Position numbers and translations under genes: made by a program. DNA of 64,000 bases from Microbacterium phyllosphaerae (GTDB lineage: Bacteria; Actinomycetota; Actinomycetes; Actinomycetales; Microbacteriaceae), in assembly GCF_017876435.1 (NCBI RefSeq), contig NZ_JAGIOA010000001.1:1302001-1366000 (forward strand), written 5' to 3'. This document shows positions 8,528 through 15,650 of this stretch, one piece after another. How positions within the stretch are numbered: the first letter of the stretch is position 1; every line of letters begins with the position of its first letter. The notes below the pieces were generated by a model. The model was not told the origin of the DNA and did not search any database. It worked only from the letters and a program-made list of their open reading frames with translations.

Positions 8528-9391
8528 GTGATCCGGAGGGTGTTCTCGGTCAGCGTGGTCGCGGCCGTGCTCCTCGCCTCGGGCGTCGTGGGGCGTGCCG
8601 CGGCTCTCGACGAAGACAGAGCTGCCGCGATCGCCGAGCTGCAGAGCCTGTCGCAGTCGACCCGTTCGGCCCAGATGCGCACCGATCACCTCGAGGGAGC
8701 GATCGACATCGCGGAGAAGGAGACGGACGATCGTGCGGCGGTGCTCGCGGTGCGTCCTGCCTTCGTCGACGAGATCGACGCGCTCAGCGCCGCGATCGCG
8801 GCCGCCGACGGCAAGGTCGACACCGCCGCGCATCGGGCTGCGGCACTGTCGGCCCAGCAGACCGTGCTCGATGAGCGGAAGAGCCCGGCCACCGTGATCG
8901 CGGCGACCGCCACCGTCCATGCGCTCATCGACAAGGTCGGCGACGACGTGACCACCTGGGAGGCGGCGCAGTACGCCGCGCCCGCAGGGCCGGCCTGGTC
9001 GTCGAGCGGACCCGACGGATACGCGAGGGTGCGTGCCGCTCTCGACGTGGTCGGCGGCACAGGCGTGGGGCTCTACGAATCAGCCTCGTGCGCAGGGGGA
9101 TCCGCTCCCGCCTGCGCCAACAGCAACGGGTACATCAAATACCGGGCCGACATCGTGGACTGGAGCCCCGAGCGGCTGAGATGGGCTATGGCGCACGAGC
9201 TCGCCCACATCTACCAGTTCCGCGTCTGGGGAGCCCTCACGTCGTCGGGGACGTACGGCTCGCTCTTCGGAGGCGACCCCGAGTTCCTCGCCAACTGCAT
9301 GGCCGTGGTCAGAGGGTTCCCCGGTGCGGTCGGATGCGACGGCGACCAACAGACGTGGGCGTCGGCGATCTGGGTCGGGTCGGTCAGGTGA
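8528..9391 (+). CDS. Secreted coiled-coil protein with a HELAH metallopeptidase-like motif
   Basis: 287-aa exported protein. Start GTG 8528 is chosen because a GAGG site lies 8 nt upstream and a signal peptide follows at once (VFSVSVVAAVLLASGVVGRAA). Residues ~25-125 are helical and coiled-coil-like. The C-terminal domain contains MAHELAHIYQFRVWG, with H223-E224 and H227 as an HExxH zinc motif, and later PEFLANCMA with E252, placed like the third zinc ligand E in ELxADC of YpfJ-type neutral zinc peptidases. Several cysteines suggest disulfides. The similarity to metallopeptidases is motif-level only; activity and substrate are unknown. Its stop lies 1 nt from the convergent dehydrogenase gene. 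Confidence 0.7.
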   Translation: MIRRVFSVSVVAAVLLASGVVGRAAALDEDRAAAIAELQSLSQSTRSAQMRTDHLEGAIDIAEKETDDRAAVLAVRPAFVDEIDALSAAIAAADGKVDTAAHRAAALSAQQTVLDERKSPATVIAATATVHALIDKVGDDVTTWEAAQYAAPAGPAWSSSGPDGYARVRAALDVVGGTGVGLYESASCAGGSAPACANSNGYIKYRADIVDWSPERLRWAMAHELAHIYQFRVWGALTSSGTYGSLFGGDPEFLANCMAVVRGFPGAVGCDGDQQTWASAIWVGSVR

Positions 9392-9392
9392 G

Positions 9393-10232
9393 TCACCGGG
9401 CCGGAGTCGTGGTGTCGATCGCCTCTCGCAGCGGGCGACGCATCACGCGCCAGTAGCCCGCCGGCGCGAGCCGCACCAACACGTCGACGAGTCGAGCCTC
9501 CCTGCCGACCATCGTGCGAGCCCGGCGTCGTTCGGTCGCGCGAACGATGAGGGCTGCGGCATCCACCGGCTCGGTGTGGTACATCGCCGCCTGCGCGGCT
9601 GCCGCTCTCGCCGCCACGGCGGGATCGATCGCCGCGGCATACCGTCCGTGCAGGATGATGCCCGTACGCACGCCGGCCGGGTAGACGGCGCCGACCGTGA
9701 CCGACGTGCCCTCGAGCTCGTGCCTGAGCGCCTCCGAGAAGCCTCTCACCGCGTACTTGGTCAGCGCGTAGGGGATCCGCCCCGCAGGAGCCGCCAGGGC
9801 GTACACGCTCGCGAGGTGGGTGACGTGCGCGGCGGGCGCGGTGCGCAGCGCGGGCAGCAGCGCCTTCGTGATCGAGACGGTGCCCCACAGGTTCACGTCG
9901 GTCAACCAGCGCATCTCCTCCATCGTCAGCTGCTCGAGGGTGCCGAGCATCGACGAGCCGGCACAGGTGATCAGCGCGTTGATGCGCGGATGCGACGCGA
10001 TGATCTCTCGAGCGGTCGCGAACACGGCCTCATCGTCTCGGAGGTCGACGATGTGCGTGGTGACCGTGGCACCGGCGAGCTCTGCCACCAGCATCCCGAG
10101 CGCCTCGGCGTTGTGGTCGATCAGCGCGAGGTGCACACCGTCCGCGGCGAGGATCCGGGCGATCTCGGCGCCCATTCCGCTCGCGGCTCCCGTGATGACC
10201 GTGGTGCTTCCGGTGAGGGTGAGACGCGTCAT
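9393..10232 (-). CDS. Short-chain dehydrogenase/reductase
   Basis: 279-aa classical SDR. The cofactor motif TGAASGMG lies at residues 14-21, NAG-like CAG at 90-92, and the catalytic S142, Y155 and K159 (YALTK) are all present. D39 after the second beta strand favours NAD(H). The C-terminal ~50 residues are Arg-rich and basic. The substrate cannot be deduced. An AGGAGG-type ribosome site precedes the ATG. It is divergent from the coiled-coil gene at 10361. Confidence 0.88.
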   Translation of the reverse strand: MTRLTLTGSTTVITGAASGMGAEIARILAADGVHLALIDHNAEALGMLVAELAGATVTTHIVDLRDDEAVFATAREIIASHPRINALITCAGSSMLGTLEQLTMEEMRWLTDVNLWGTVSITKALLPALRTAPAAHVTHLASVYALAAPAGRIPYALTKYAVRGFSEALRHELEGTSVTVGAVYPAGVRTGIILHGRYAAAIDPAVAARAAAAQAAMYHTEPVDAAALIVRATERRRARTMVGREARLVDVLVRLAPAGYWRVMRRPLREAIDTTTPAR

Positions 10233-10360
10233 TGCACTCCTCCTGGCGGCGACCGGGAGTGCCGCAGGTGATCGAGCAGGTCTGTGCGACCCGATTCCGA
10301 TCCATTCTGGCCCACTGCATCGGGGAGCGATACCGGTACGCTCGAAGAGAGGAGGTAGCG

Positions 10361-10942
10361 GTGGGACGAACTGCGGATGCCATCGCCGAAGGCGTTGCGA
10401 TCGCGACCGCTGCCGCGCGCCTCGCCGTGAAGAATCACATCCTCATCGGCACGATCGCCGAGAACGGCGTGTTCGACACCGACAAGTACGTCGCCGATGC
10501 GCGCGAAGCGCTGCGGGCGATGGCCGAGGAGTCCGAAGAGGTCGAGCGCAACCTGACGGAGCTGCGCAAGCGCGCTCGCGGTCGCCACTCCGACCCTTCG
10601 GGAACGCACGACTACCGTGACCGCGATGTGCGCAACCTCCGACGCCGGGCCAAGCAGTCGCGCGGCGTCGCGACGAAGCTGCGCGAGACGATGGAGAACG
10701 AAGCCGCGTTGCGTGCCATCGTGGAGGAGGCCCGAGAGGGCGCCTGGGCCGACGTGCGCCACAACCTCGATCGTCGGCTCCGCGTCGAGGGCATGCGTCC
10801 CGACCAGGACCCCGACTACGATCGCATGCGCGAGGCCCGGATGCAGGCTCTTCGGCTCGTCGACCTGCAGGCTCTGTCGTCCCTGCAGCGTGCGAAGGCG
10901 AAGCGGAAGAAGAAGCAGAAGGCCGCCGAACACGACGAGTGA
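10361..10942 (+). CDS. Conserved-looking charged coiled-coil protein
   Basis: 193-aa cytoplasmic protein of unknown function, almost entirely charged and helical, with a lysine-rich C-terminus (KAKRKKKQKAA). GTG 10361 is chosen because a perfect AGGAGG lies 5 nt upstream and a TACGCT -10 box at 10337-10342 leaves a short leader; a longer reading frame from 10232 would run into the divergent gene. No catalytic motif is visible. The basic tail could bind nucleic acid, but that is speculation. It precedes the tRNA-Arg gene by 67 nt. Confidence 0.75.
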   Translation: MGRTADAIAEGVAIATAAARLAVKNHILIGTIAENGVFDTDKYVADAREALRAMAEESEEVERNLTELRKRARGRHSDPSGTHDYRDRDVRNLRRRAKQSRGVATKLRETMENEAALRAIVEEAREGAWADVRHNLDRRLRVEGMRPDQDPDYDRMREARMQALRLVDLQALSSLQRAKAKRKKKQKAAEHDE

Positions 10943-11009
10943 CCTGCTCGATTCGCATTCGAGTGGTGACTGTTATAGGCTGTTCCACGGCCCGCTGAGC
11001 GGTCCAGGA

Positions 11010-11082
11010 GCGCCCGTAGCTCAATGGATAGAGCATCTGACTACGGATCAGAAGGTTAGGGGTTCGAGTCCCTTCGGGCGCA
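11010..11082 (+). tRNA. tRNA-Arg (anticodon ACG)
   Basis: A complete 73-nt cloverleaf: acceptor GCGCCCG (11010-11016) pairs with CGGGCGC (11075-11081), with discriminator A at 11082. The anticodon stem TCTGA/TCAGA encloses loop CTACGGA with anticodon ACG, and the T arm has GTTCGAGTC. It reads CGN arginine codons after A-to-I editing. No CCA is encoded. Confidence 0.96.
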
Positions 11083-11091
11083 CATCAGCTG

Positions 11092-11123
11092 AAACCCCCG
11101 TCGCGAAAGCGGCGGGGGTTTTG
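11092..11123 (+). terminator. Terminator after tRNA-Arg
   Basis: A GC-rich hairpin, AAACCCCCGTCGC and its complement with one G-T pair around GAAA, ends in TTTT. It lies 9 nt after the tRNA. Confidence 0.88.
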
Positions 11124-11257
11124 CGTTTCTTGCGGAGTGCTCGACTGCATCCGGCGCGCACGGAGCGAAGGAGAAGACGCGCAGCGAAGGACCTCTCGCC
11201 AGGAGTCCTCCATTGTTAAGAGAGTTCTCCTTCGCAACGGGTGCGTCGGCGCTCGGG

Positions 11258-12304
11258 TCAGTCCCTGCGCCACATCTCGCCGAGGGTGGACGTACGGGGG
11301 AGCAGGCGAGGCTCGAGCGTCACGCTGCGTGACGGGGCGCCCGGGTTGGCGATGCGCTCGAGCAGCAGGTCTGCGGCGACGGCGCCCATCTCCTCGCCGG
11401 GCTGGCTCACCGTGCTGATCGGGATGGCGCTCTCAGACGCGAAGTGGTTGTTGTCGTAGCCGGTGATGGCGATGTCGCCGGGTACCGAGAAGCCCGGCAC
11501 CTCGTTGAGGATCTGGATGAGGCCGATCGCGACGAGGTCGGATGCCGCGACGATCGCATCGTATGTTCCCGCACCGCGCTCCAGGATCTGCCGCCCGGCA
11601 TCCCGGCCGTGACGGATGTTCACTCCTCGGGTCTCGAGGATGTCGATCGACGCGTCCGGATGCGCGGCCGTGGCCTGCTCCGCGCCCTCCCAGCGCTGGT
11701 TGACCGCCGTGAGGAATCGGGGCCCGCCGACGAACAGCAGCCGCCGTCGACCGAGGGCGATCAGATGCGAGGCCGCCAGTGCGCCGCCGTGGCGTTCGTC
11801 CACGATGACCCCGGGGTACGCGAGCGAGGGGGACTCGAAGTTCGCCAGCACTGTCGGTGTCGTGCGGTTCGCCGGATGCGGCGACTTCGCGAGGGCCGTG
11901 TCGAGAGGAGCGAGGATGATGCCGGCGACACGTGAGCGATCGAGCAGCTCGAGATTGTGGATCTCGCGATCGGGGTCGACGTCCGAGTTGACGATGAGGA
12001 CGTCCATCTTGTGGCGTCGCAGGGCGCGTTCGGCGCCCCGGGCGATGTCGACGAAGAACGAGTTCCCGAGGTCGGCGAGCACGAGGCCGACAGACGTGCT
12101 GTTGCCCGCAGCCAGCGACCGCGCGGCATCGTTGCGCACGAAGCCGAGCTCGGCGATCGATGAGAGCACCCTGCGTCGCGTCGCTTCGCGCACCTTCTCG
12201 GGGTTGTTCAGGGTGTTGGAGACGGTGCCGAGGGCGACCCCTGCGTGGGCAGCCACGTCCGCCATGCTGGGCTTCGTGCGCCCTGACGGGGGAGTGTCGG
12301 TCAC
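11258..12304 (-). CDS. LacI family repressor of the rhamnoside locus
   Basis: 348-aa regulator. The N-terminal LacI helix-turn-helix is clear (SMADVAAHAGVALGTVSNTL, residues ~13-32, with the hinge helix before RSLAAGNS). It is followed by a periplasmic-binding-protein-like sugar-binding core (~70-340), including the usual SDLVAIGLIQ and GYDN motifs. I chose GTG 12304 because a perfect GAGGAGG lies 5 nt before it; the frame is open further upstream but has no such site. It is divergent from the sugar ABC operon, and two TGAAGCGCTTCA palindromes lie between them, so it should repress that operon until an oligosaccharide binds. Confidence 0.92.
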   Translation of the reverse strand: MTDTPPSGRTKPSMADVAAHAGVALGTVSNTLNNPEKVREATRRRVLSSIAELGFVRNDAARSLAAGNSTSVGLVLADLGNSFFVDIARGAERALRRHKMDVLIVNSDVDPDREIHNLELLDRSRVAGIILAPLDTALAKSPHPANRTTPTVLANFESPSLAYPGVIVDERHGGALAASHLIALGRRRLLFVGGPRFLTAVNQRWEGAEQATAAHPDASIDILETRGVNIRHGRDAGRQILERGAGTYDAIVAASDLVAIGLIQILNEVPGFSVPGDIAITGYDNNHFASESAIPISTVSQPGEEMGAVAADLLLERIANPGAPSRSVTLEPRLLPRTSTLGEMWRRD

Positions 12305-12364
12305 GTCATCCTCCTCGGCGTCGTCGCCATGACCTGGTTCTTCAACTCTAGAGCATCCGATGTC

Positions 12365-12378
12365 ATGAAGCGCTTCAT
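12365..12378. promoter_or_regulatory. LacI operator 1
   Basis: A perfect 14-bp palindrome, ATGAAGCGCTTCAT, with the central CG typical of LacI/GalR family sites. It lies upstream of the -35 box of the transporter operon, on the LacI side. Confidence 0.85.
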
Positions 12379-12396
12379 TTCTGATTCGTAACGGTC

Positions 12397-12426
12397 TTGA
12401 CATGCCCTTTTTTCGTATGGCATGGT
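12397..12426 (+). promoter_or_regulatory. Promoter of the sugar ABC operon
   Basis: A consensus -35 TTGACA (12397-12402) and a weaker -10 CATGGT (12421-12426) with an 18-bp spacer. It is flanked by the two LacI palindromes; the downstream one covers the expected start of transcription. Confidence 0.65.
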
Positions 12427-12431
12427 GTGAA

Positions 12432-12443
12432 TGAAGCGCTTCA
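12432..12443. promoter_or_regulatory. LacI operator 2
   Basis: The 12-bp palindrome TGAAGCGCTTCA lies at the predicted transcription start and 29 nt before the binding-protein gene. Its centre is 66 bp from that of operator 1, a spacing compatible with DNA looping between two LacI dimers. Confidence 0.85.
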
Positions 12444-12472
12444 AAAGAGGCGTCGCTCTTCAAGGAGGAACA

Positions 12473-13792
12473 GTGACCACAGCAATGAGGCGCGCCCGTC
12501 GCCTGGCCCCCGCAATCGCGCTCATCGGCGTCGGTGCTCTCGCACTCTCGGCCTGCTCAGGAGGCTCGGGGTCATCGGAGTCGGGCGCCGGTGACGGAGA
12601 GTTCACCTACCTCGGTCAGACCGAGAACACCACGATCATCAACACGCTCGAGAGCCTCGCCGGCGACCAGTGCAAGGCCGCCGATGAGGCAGCGCCGCTG
12701 ACGTCCGACGACATCTCGGGCACCCAGTGGGACCAGCAGCTGCAGCTGCTCGCCAGCCAGGACGGTCTCTCGGACATGCAGATGGCCGCCGGCACCCCGG
12801 CGCTCATGTCGGAGTTCATCGACGGGGGCAAGGTGCTCGACCTCTCGAAGGCGCTCGATGACCTCGGCGTCTCGGACCGACTCGTGCCCGCAGCCGAATC
12901 CACGGTCAAGGCCCTCTACGGCGACGGTGCGCTCTACGCGCTGCCGACCGAGTTCAACATCGAGGGCTTCTGGTACAACAAGGAGCTCCTCGCCGACAAC
13001 GGCGTCGAGGTTCCCGAGACGTGGGACGACCTCGTCGACGCCGCCTCGACGCTGAAGGATGCCGGTGTGCAGCCGTTCGCGACGGCAGGCAAGGACGGCT
13101 GGCCCGTCACCCGCCTCGTCGGCGACTACATCTTCCGCACGCTCGGCGCAGACGCCCTGCAGAAGGTCGCCGACGGCGACGCCAAACTCACCGACCCCGA
13201 GTACGTCGCCGCGGCCGATGCCGTCGCCGAACTCGGCAAGGACGGATTCTTCGGTGACGCGGTCGGATCGATCGACTACAACGCCTCGATGAACCTGTTC
13301 CTCACGGGCAAGGCCGCCTTCTTCTACATGGGCAGCTGGGCTCTCGCGAACTTCAACGACGAAGAGCAGAACCAGATCGGAGCCGACAACATCGGCTTCG
13401 CCCGCTTCCCCGACGTCGAGGGCGGAAAGGGCAGCATCGACGAGATCCCGGCGAACGTCGGCATCCCGGTGATGTTCGCCGAGAAGAACTACGACGATGA
13501 CTCGGCCGCGTGGCTGAAGTGCATCGCTGAAGGATACGGTGACACCGCGCTGAACGAGAGCGGCGTGGTCTCGGGCTTCGTGGTCGACAACCCGCCGGCA
13601 GATCTTCCCGAGACGACCAAGATCGTGCAGGAGGAGATCGCGAACGCACCCTCGAGCGTCCTGTGGTTCGAAGCGCTCTTCACGCCCAAGGCCACCGGCA
13701 TCAGCCAGAACAACGGTGCGGGCCTCGCCAACGGCAGCCTGTCCGGCGAAGAGTTCATGAAGCTCGTCCAGGCAGCCAACGACGAAGGCTGA
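12473..13792 (+). CDS. Sugar ABC transporter substrate-binding lipoprotein
   Basis: 439-aa extracellular solute-binding protein (family 1, CUT1 system). The signal peptide ends in the lipobox LSAC, so C28 becomes the lipidated N-terminus. The mature part has the usual two-lobed features, including EGFWYNKELLADNGVEVPETW. GTG 12473 is chosen for its AAGGAGG site 5 nt upstream; the in-frame ATG at 12431 lies inside the LacI operator. It captures a sugar, probably a rhamnose- or galactose-containing oligosaccharide judging from the GH78 and GH43 enzymes downstream. A strong hairpin after this gene probably makes it more abundant than the permeases. Confidence 0.92.
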   Translation: MTTAMRRARRLAPAIALIGVGALALSACSGGSGSSESGAGDGEFTYLGQTENTTIINTLESLAGDQCKAADEAAPLTSDDISGTQWDQQLQLLASQDGLSDMQMAAGTPALMSEFIDGGKVLDLSKALDDLGVSDRLVPAAESTVKALYGDGALYALPTEFNIEGFWYNKELLADNGVEVPETWDDLVDAASTLKDAGVQPFATAGKDGWPVTRLVGDYIFRTLGADALQKVADGDAKLTDPEYVAAADAVAELGKDGFFGDAVGSIDYNASMNLFLTGKAAFFYMGSWALANFNDEEQNQIGADNIGFARFPDVEGGKGSIDEIPANVGIPVMFAEKNYDDDSAAWLKCIAEGYGDTALNESGVVSGFVVDNPPADLPETTKIVQEEIANAPSSVLWFEALFTPKATGISQNNGAGLANGSLSGEEFMKLVQAANDEG

Positions 13793-13797
13793 CCTCT

Positions 13798-13825
13798 CCC
13801 GGGGCGGGCGATCGCTCGCCCCGGG
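13798..13825 (+). other. Intra-operon hairpin between binding protein and permease genes
   Basis: Perfect 9-bp arms CCCGGGGCG and CGCCCCGGG around a 10-nt loop that itself holds GCGATCGC. There is no T-run. Such stem-loops after binding-protein genes commonly stabilise the upstream mRNA or attenuate read-through, giving excess binding protein. Confidence 0.65.
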
Positions 13826-13854
13826 ATCGCTCTGGTCGCATCAGGAGATCCACC

Positions 13855-14739
13855 ATGCACAAAGTCCTCGGTGACAAGCGCGCCATCTTCGTCCTCCTCG
13901 GACCCGCGCTGCTCGTCTACTCGCTCGTCATGCTCGTCCCGATCGTGTGGTCGCTGTTCTACACCGTGCAGGACGGCAACCCCATCACCGGCTTCACATT
14001 CAACGGCTTCGACAACTTCATCAAGTTCTTCCAGGACCCCGCCGCATGGGACGCGATCCTCTTCACGTTGAGGTACGCGCTCATCCTCACCGCGCTGCAG
14101 GTGATCGTGGGGTACCTGCTCTCCCTGATGTACGTCTTCTGGCTCCGCAAGGGGTCGGGCCTCATCCGCACGATCGTGTTCTTCCCCGTCGTGCTGCCCA
14201 CGGTGGCGGTCGCGCTGCTGTTCCAGCGCCTGTTCGAGGCGGCGCCGACCGTCGGACCGGTGAACTCGTTCCTCGGCATCCTCGGCGTCCAGAACCTCGA
14301 CTGGTTCGGCACCCCCGACGCATCCTTCTGGGTCATCATCGCCATGGACCTCTGGCGGTCCATGGGCTTCTACGCGGTGCTGCTGTATGCGGGCCTCGTC
14401 GACATCCCCGACGAGCTCATCGAATCGGCACGCATCGACGGAGCATCCGGGTGGAAGCTCATCCGCACCATCGTCCTGCCCCTGTCGCTCCCGGTGCTGC
14501 TGTCGTCGATCATCTTCAGCATCAACGGCACGCTCAAGGTGTTCGACACCGTCGTGGCCTTGACCAACGGCGGGCCGGGCAACGCCACCACGCCGCTGAC
14601 CCTGTACATGTTCCGCACCTCTTTCGCCTACGGCGACTACGGGTACGGCAGCACGATCGCGCTCATGCTGACGATCCTGTGCCTGCTGTTCACGGTCTTC
14701 ATCTTCCGCTCCACCCGCCGCGACCTGACGAAGGACTGA
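13855..14739 (+). CDS. Sugar ABC transporter permease (MalF/UgpA type)
   Basis: 294-aa inner-membrane permease with six predicted helices. The cytoplasmic EAA loop that contacts the ATPase reads ESARIDGASGWKLIRTIVLP, about residues 202-221. ATG 13855 is preceded by AGGAG. It pairs with the second permease 4 nt downstream. The operon has no ATP-binding subunit, as is common for actinobacterial CUT1 systems that share one ATPase (MsiK type) encoded elsewhere. Confidence 0.92.
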   Translation: MHKVLGDKRAIFVLLGPALLVYSLVMLVPIVWSLFYTVQDGNPITGFTFNGFDNFIKFFQDPAAWDAILFTLRYALILTALQVIVGYLLSLMYVFWLRKGSGLIRTIVFFPVVLPTVAVALLFQRLFEAAPTVGPVNSFLGILGVQNLDWFGTPDASFWVIIAMDLWRSMGFYAVLLYAGLVDIPDELIESARIDGASGWKLIRTIVLPLSLPVLLSSIIFSINGTLKVFDTVVALTNGGPGNATTPLTLYMFRTSFAYGDYGYGSTIALMLTILCLLFTVFIFRSTRRDLTKD

Positions 14740-14743
14740 ACCA

Positions 14744-15649
14744 GTGAGCGCTACGACCGCCATCGTCACAGGCACCCCGCTGCCCACCCGACGCGACGTC
14801 GACCCGAACAGACGGGGCGTCCGCGACTTCTTGCGTCGGCTCCCGATCCGCCTGCTCATCGCCGTTCTGCTGATCGTCGAGGTCTACCCGATCCTCTGGA
14901 TGCTCCTCGGATCGTTCAAGACCCAGAGCGAGTTCCTCAACGAGCCGTTCTGGGCCCTGCCGCAGTCGTGGGACATCGTCAACTACATCGAGGTGTTCAC
15001 CACCGGCGAGTTCGGCAAGTACATCGTCAACAGCGTGATCGCGGTGTTCCCGTCGCTCGCGATCATCCTGGTGTTCGGAACCGCGGCCGGCTTCGCACTC
15101 GAGGTCATGGTCTGGAAGGGCAGGGGCACCGTGCTGCTGCTGTTCCTCGCCGGCATCATGGTGCCCGCGCAGATGATCCTGCTCCCGCTGTTCACGATCT
15201 ACTTCCGCACGAACATGACCGGCACGCTGTGGCCGCTCATCATCACCTATGTGGCGTTGGGCATGCCGTTGACCGTGTTCATGATGGCGACGTTCTTCCG
15301 GTCGGTGCCTCGCGAGATCTTCGAGGCGTCGACGCTCGACGGAGCGTCGATCTTCCGGTCGTTCTTCTCGATCGGGCTCCCTCTGGTCAAGAACGCGCTG
15401 TTCACCATCGGGCTCGTGCAGTTCTTCTTCCTCTGGAACGACCTGCTGATCGCGCTGACGTTCACCAACAGCAGCGATCTGCGCACGATCCAGGTCGGAC
15501 TGCTCAACTTCACGGGGGAGTACGGGGCTGTGCAGTACGGACCGACCTTCGCCGCGATCTCGGTCAACGTGCTCGGAACACTGCTCATCTACGTGTTCCT
15601 CAACCAGCAGGTCATGAAGGGCCTGACCGCAGGATCGGTGAAGGGCTGA
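14744..15649 (+). CDS. Sugar ABC transporter permease (MalG/UgpE type)
   Basis: 301-aa second permease of the CUT1 transporter, with an N-terminal cytoplasmic tail, six helices and the EAA loop EASTLDGASIFRSFFSIGLP at about residues 193-212. It starts at GTG 14744, with AAGGA overlapping the end of the first permease gene, and is followed by 1 nt and then the rhamnosidase gene. Its C-terminus (FLNQQVMKGLTAGSVKG) is the standard family end, which makes the degraded permease fragment at 35008 easy to recognise. Confidence 0.92.
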   Translation: MSATTAIVTGTPLPTRRDVDPNRRGVRDFLRRLPIRLLIAVLLIVEVYPILWMLLGSFKTQSEFLNEPFWALPQSWDIVNYIEVFTTGEFGKYIVNSVIAVFPSLAIILVFGTAAGFALEVMVWKGRGTVLLLFLAGIMVPAQMILLPLFTIYFRTNMTGTLWPLIITYVALGMPLTVFMMATFFRSVPREIFEASTLDGASIFRSFFSIGLPLVKNALFTIGLVQFFFLWNDLLIALTFTNSSDLRTIQVGLLNFTGEYGAVQYGPTFAAISVNVLGTLLIYVFLNQQVMKGLTAGSVKG

Positions 15650-15650
15650 C

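Noticed and set aside
13489..14859. 456-aa reverse ORF across the sugar permease
   Set aside because: A shadow ORF; the forward permease has the EAA motif and a proper ribosome site.
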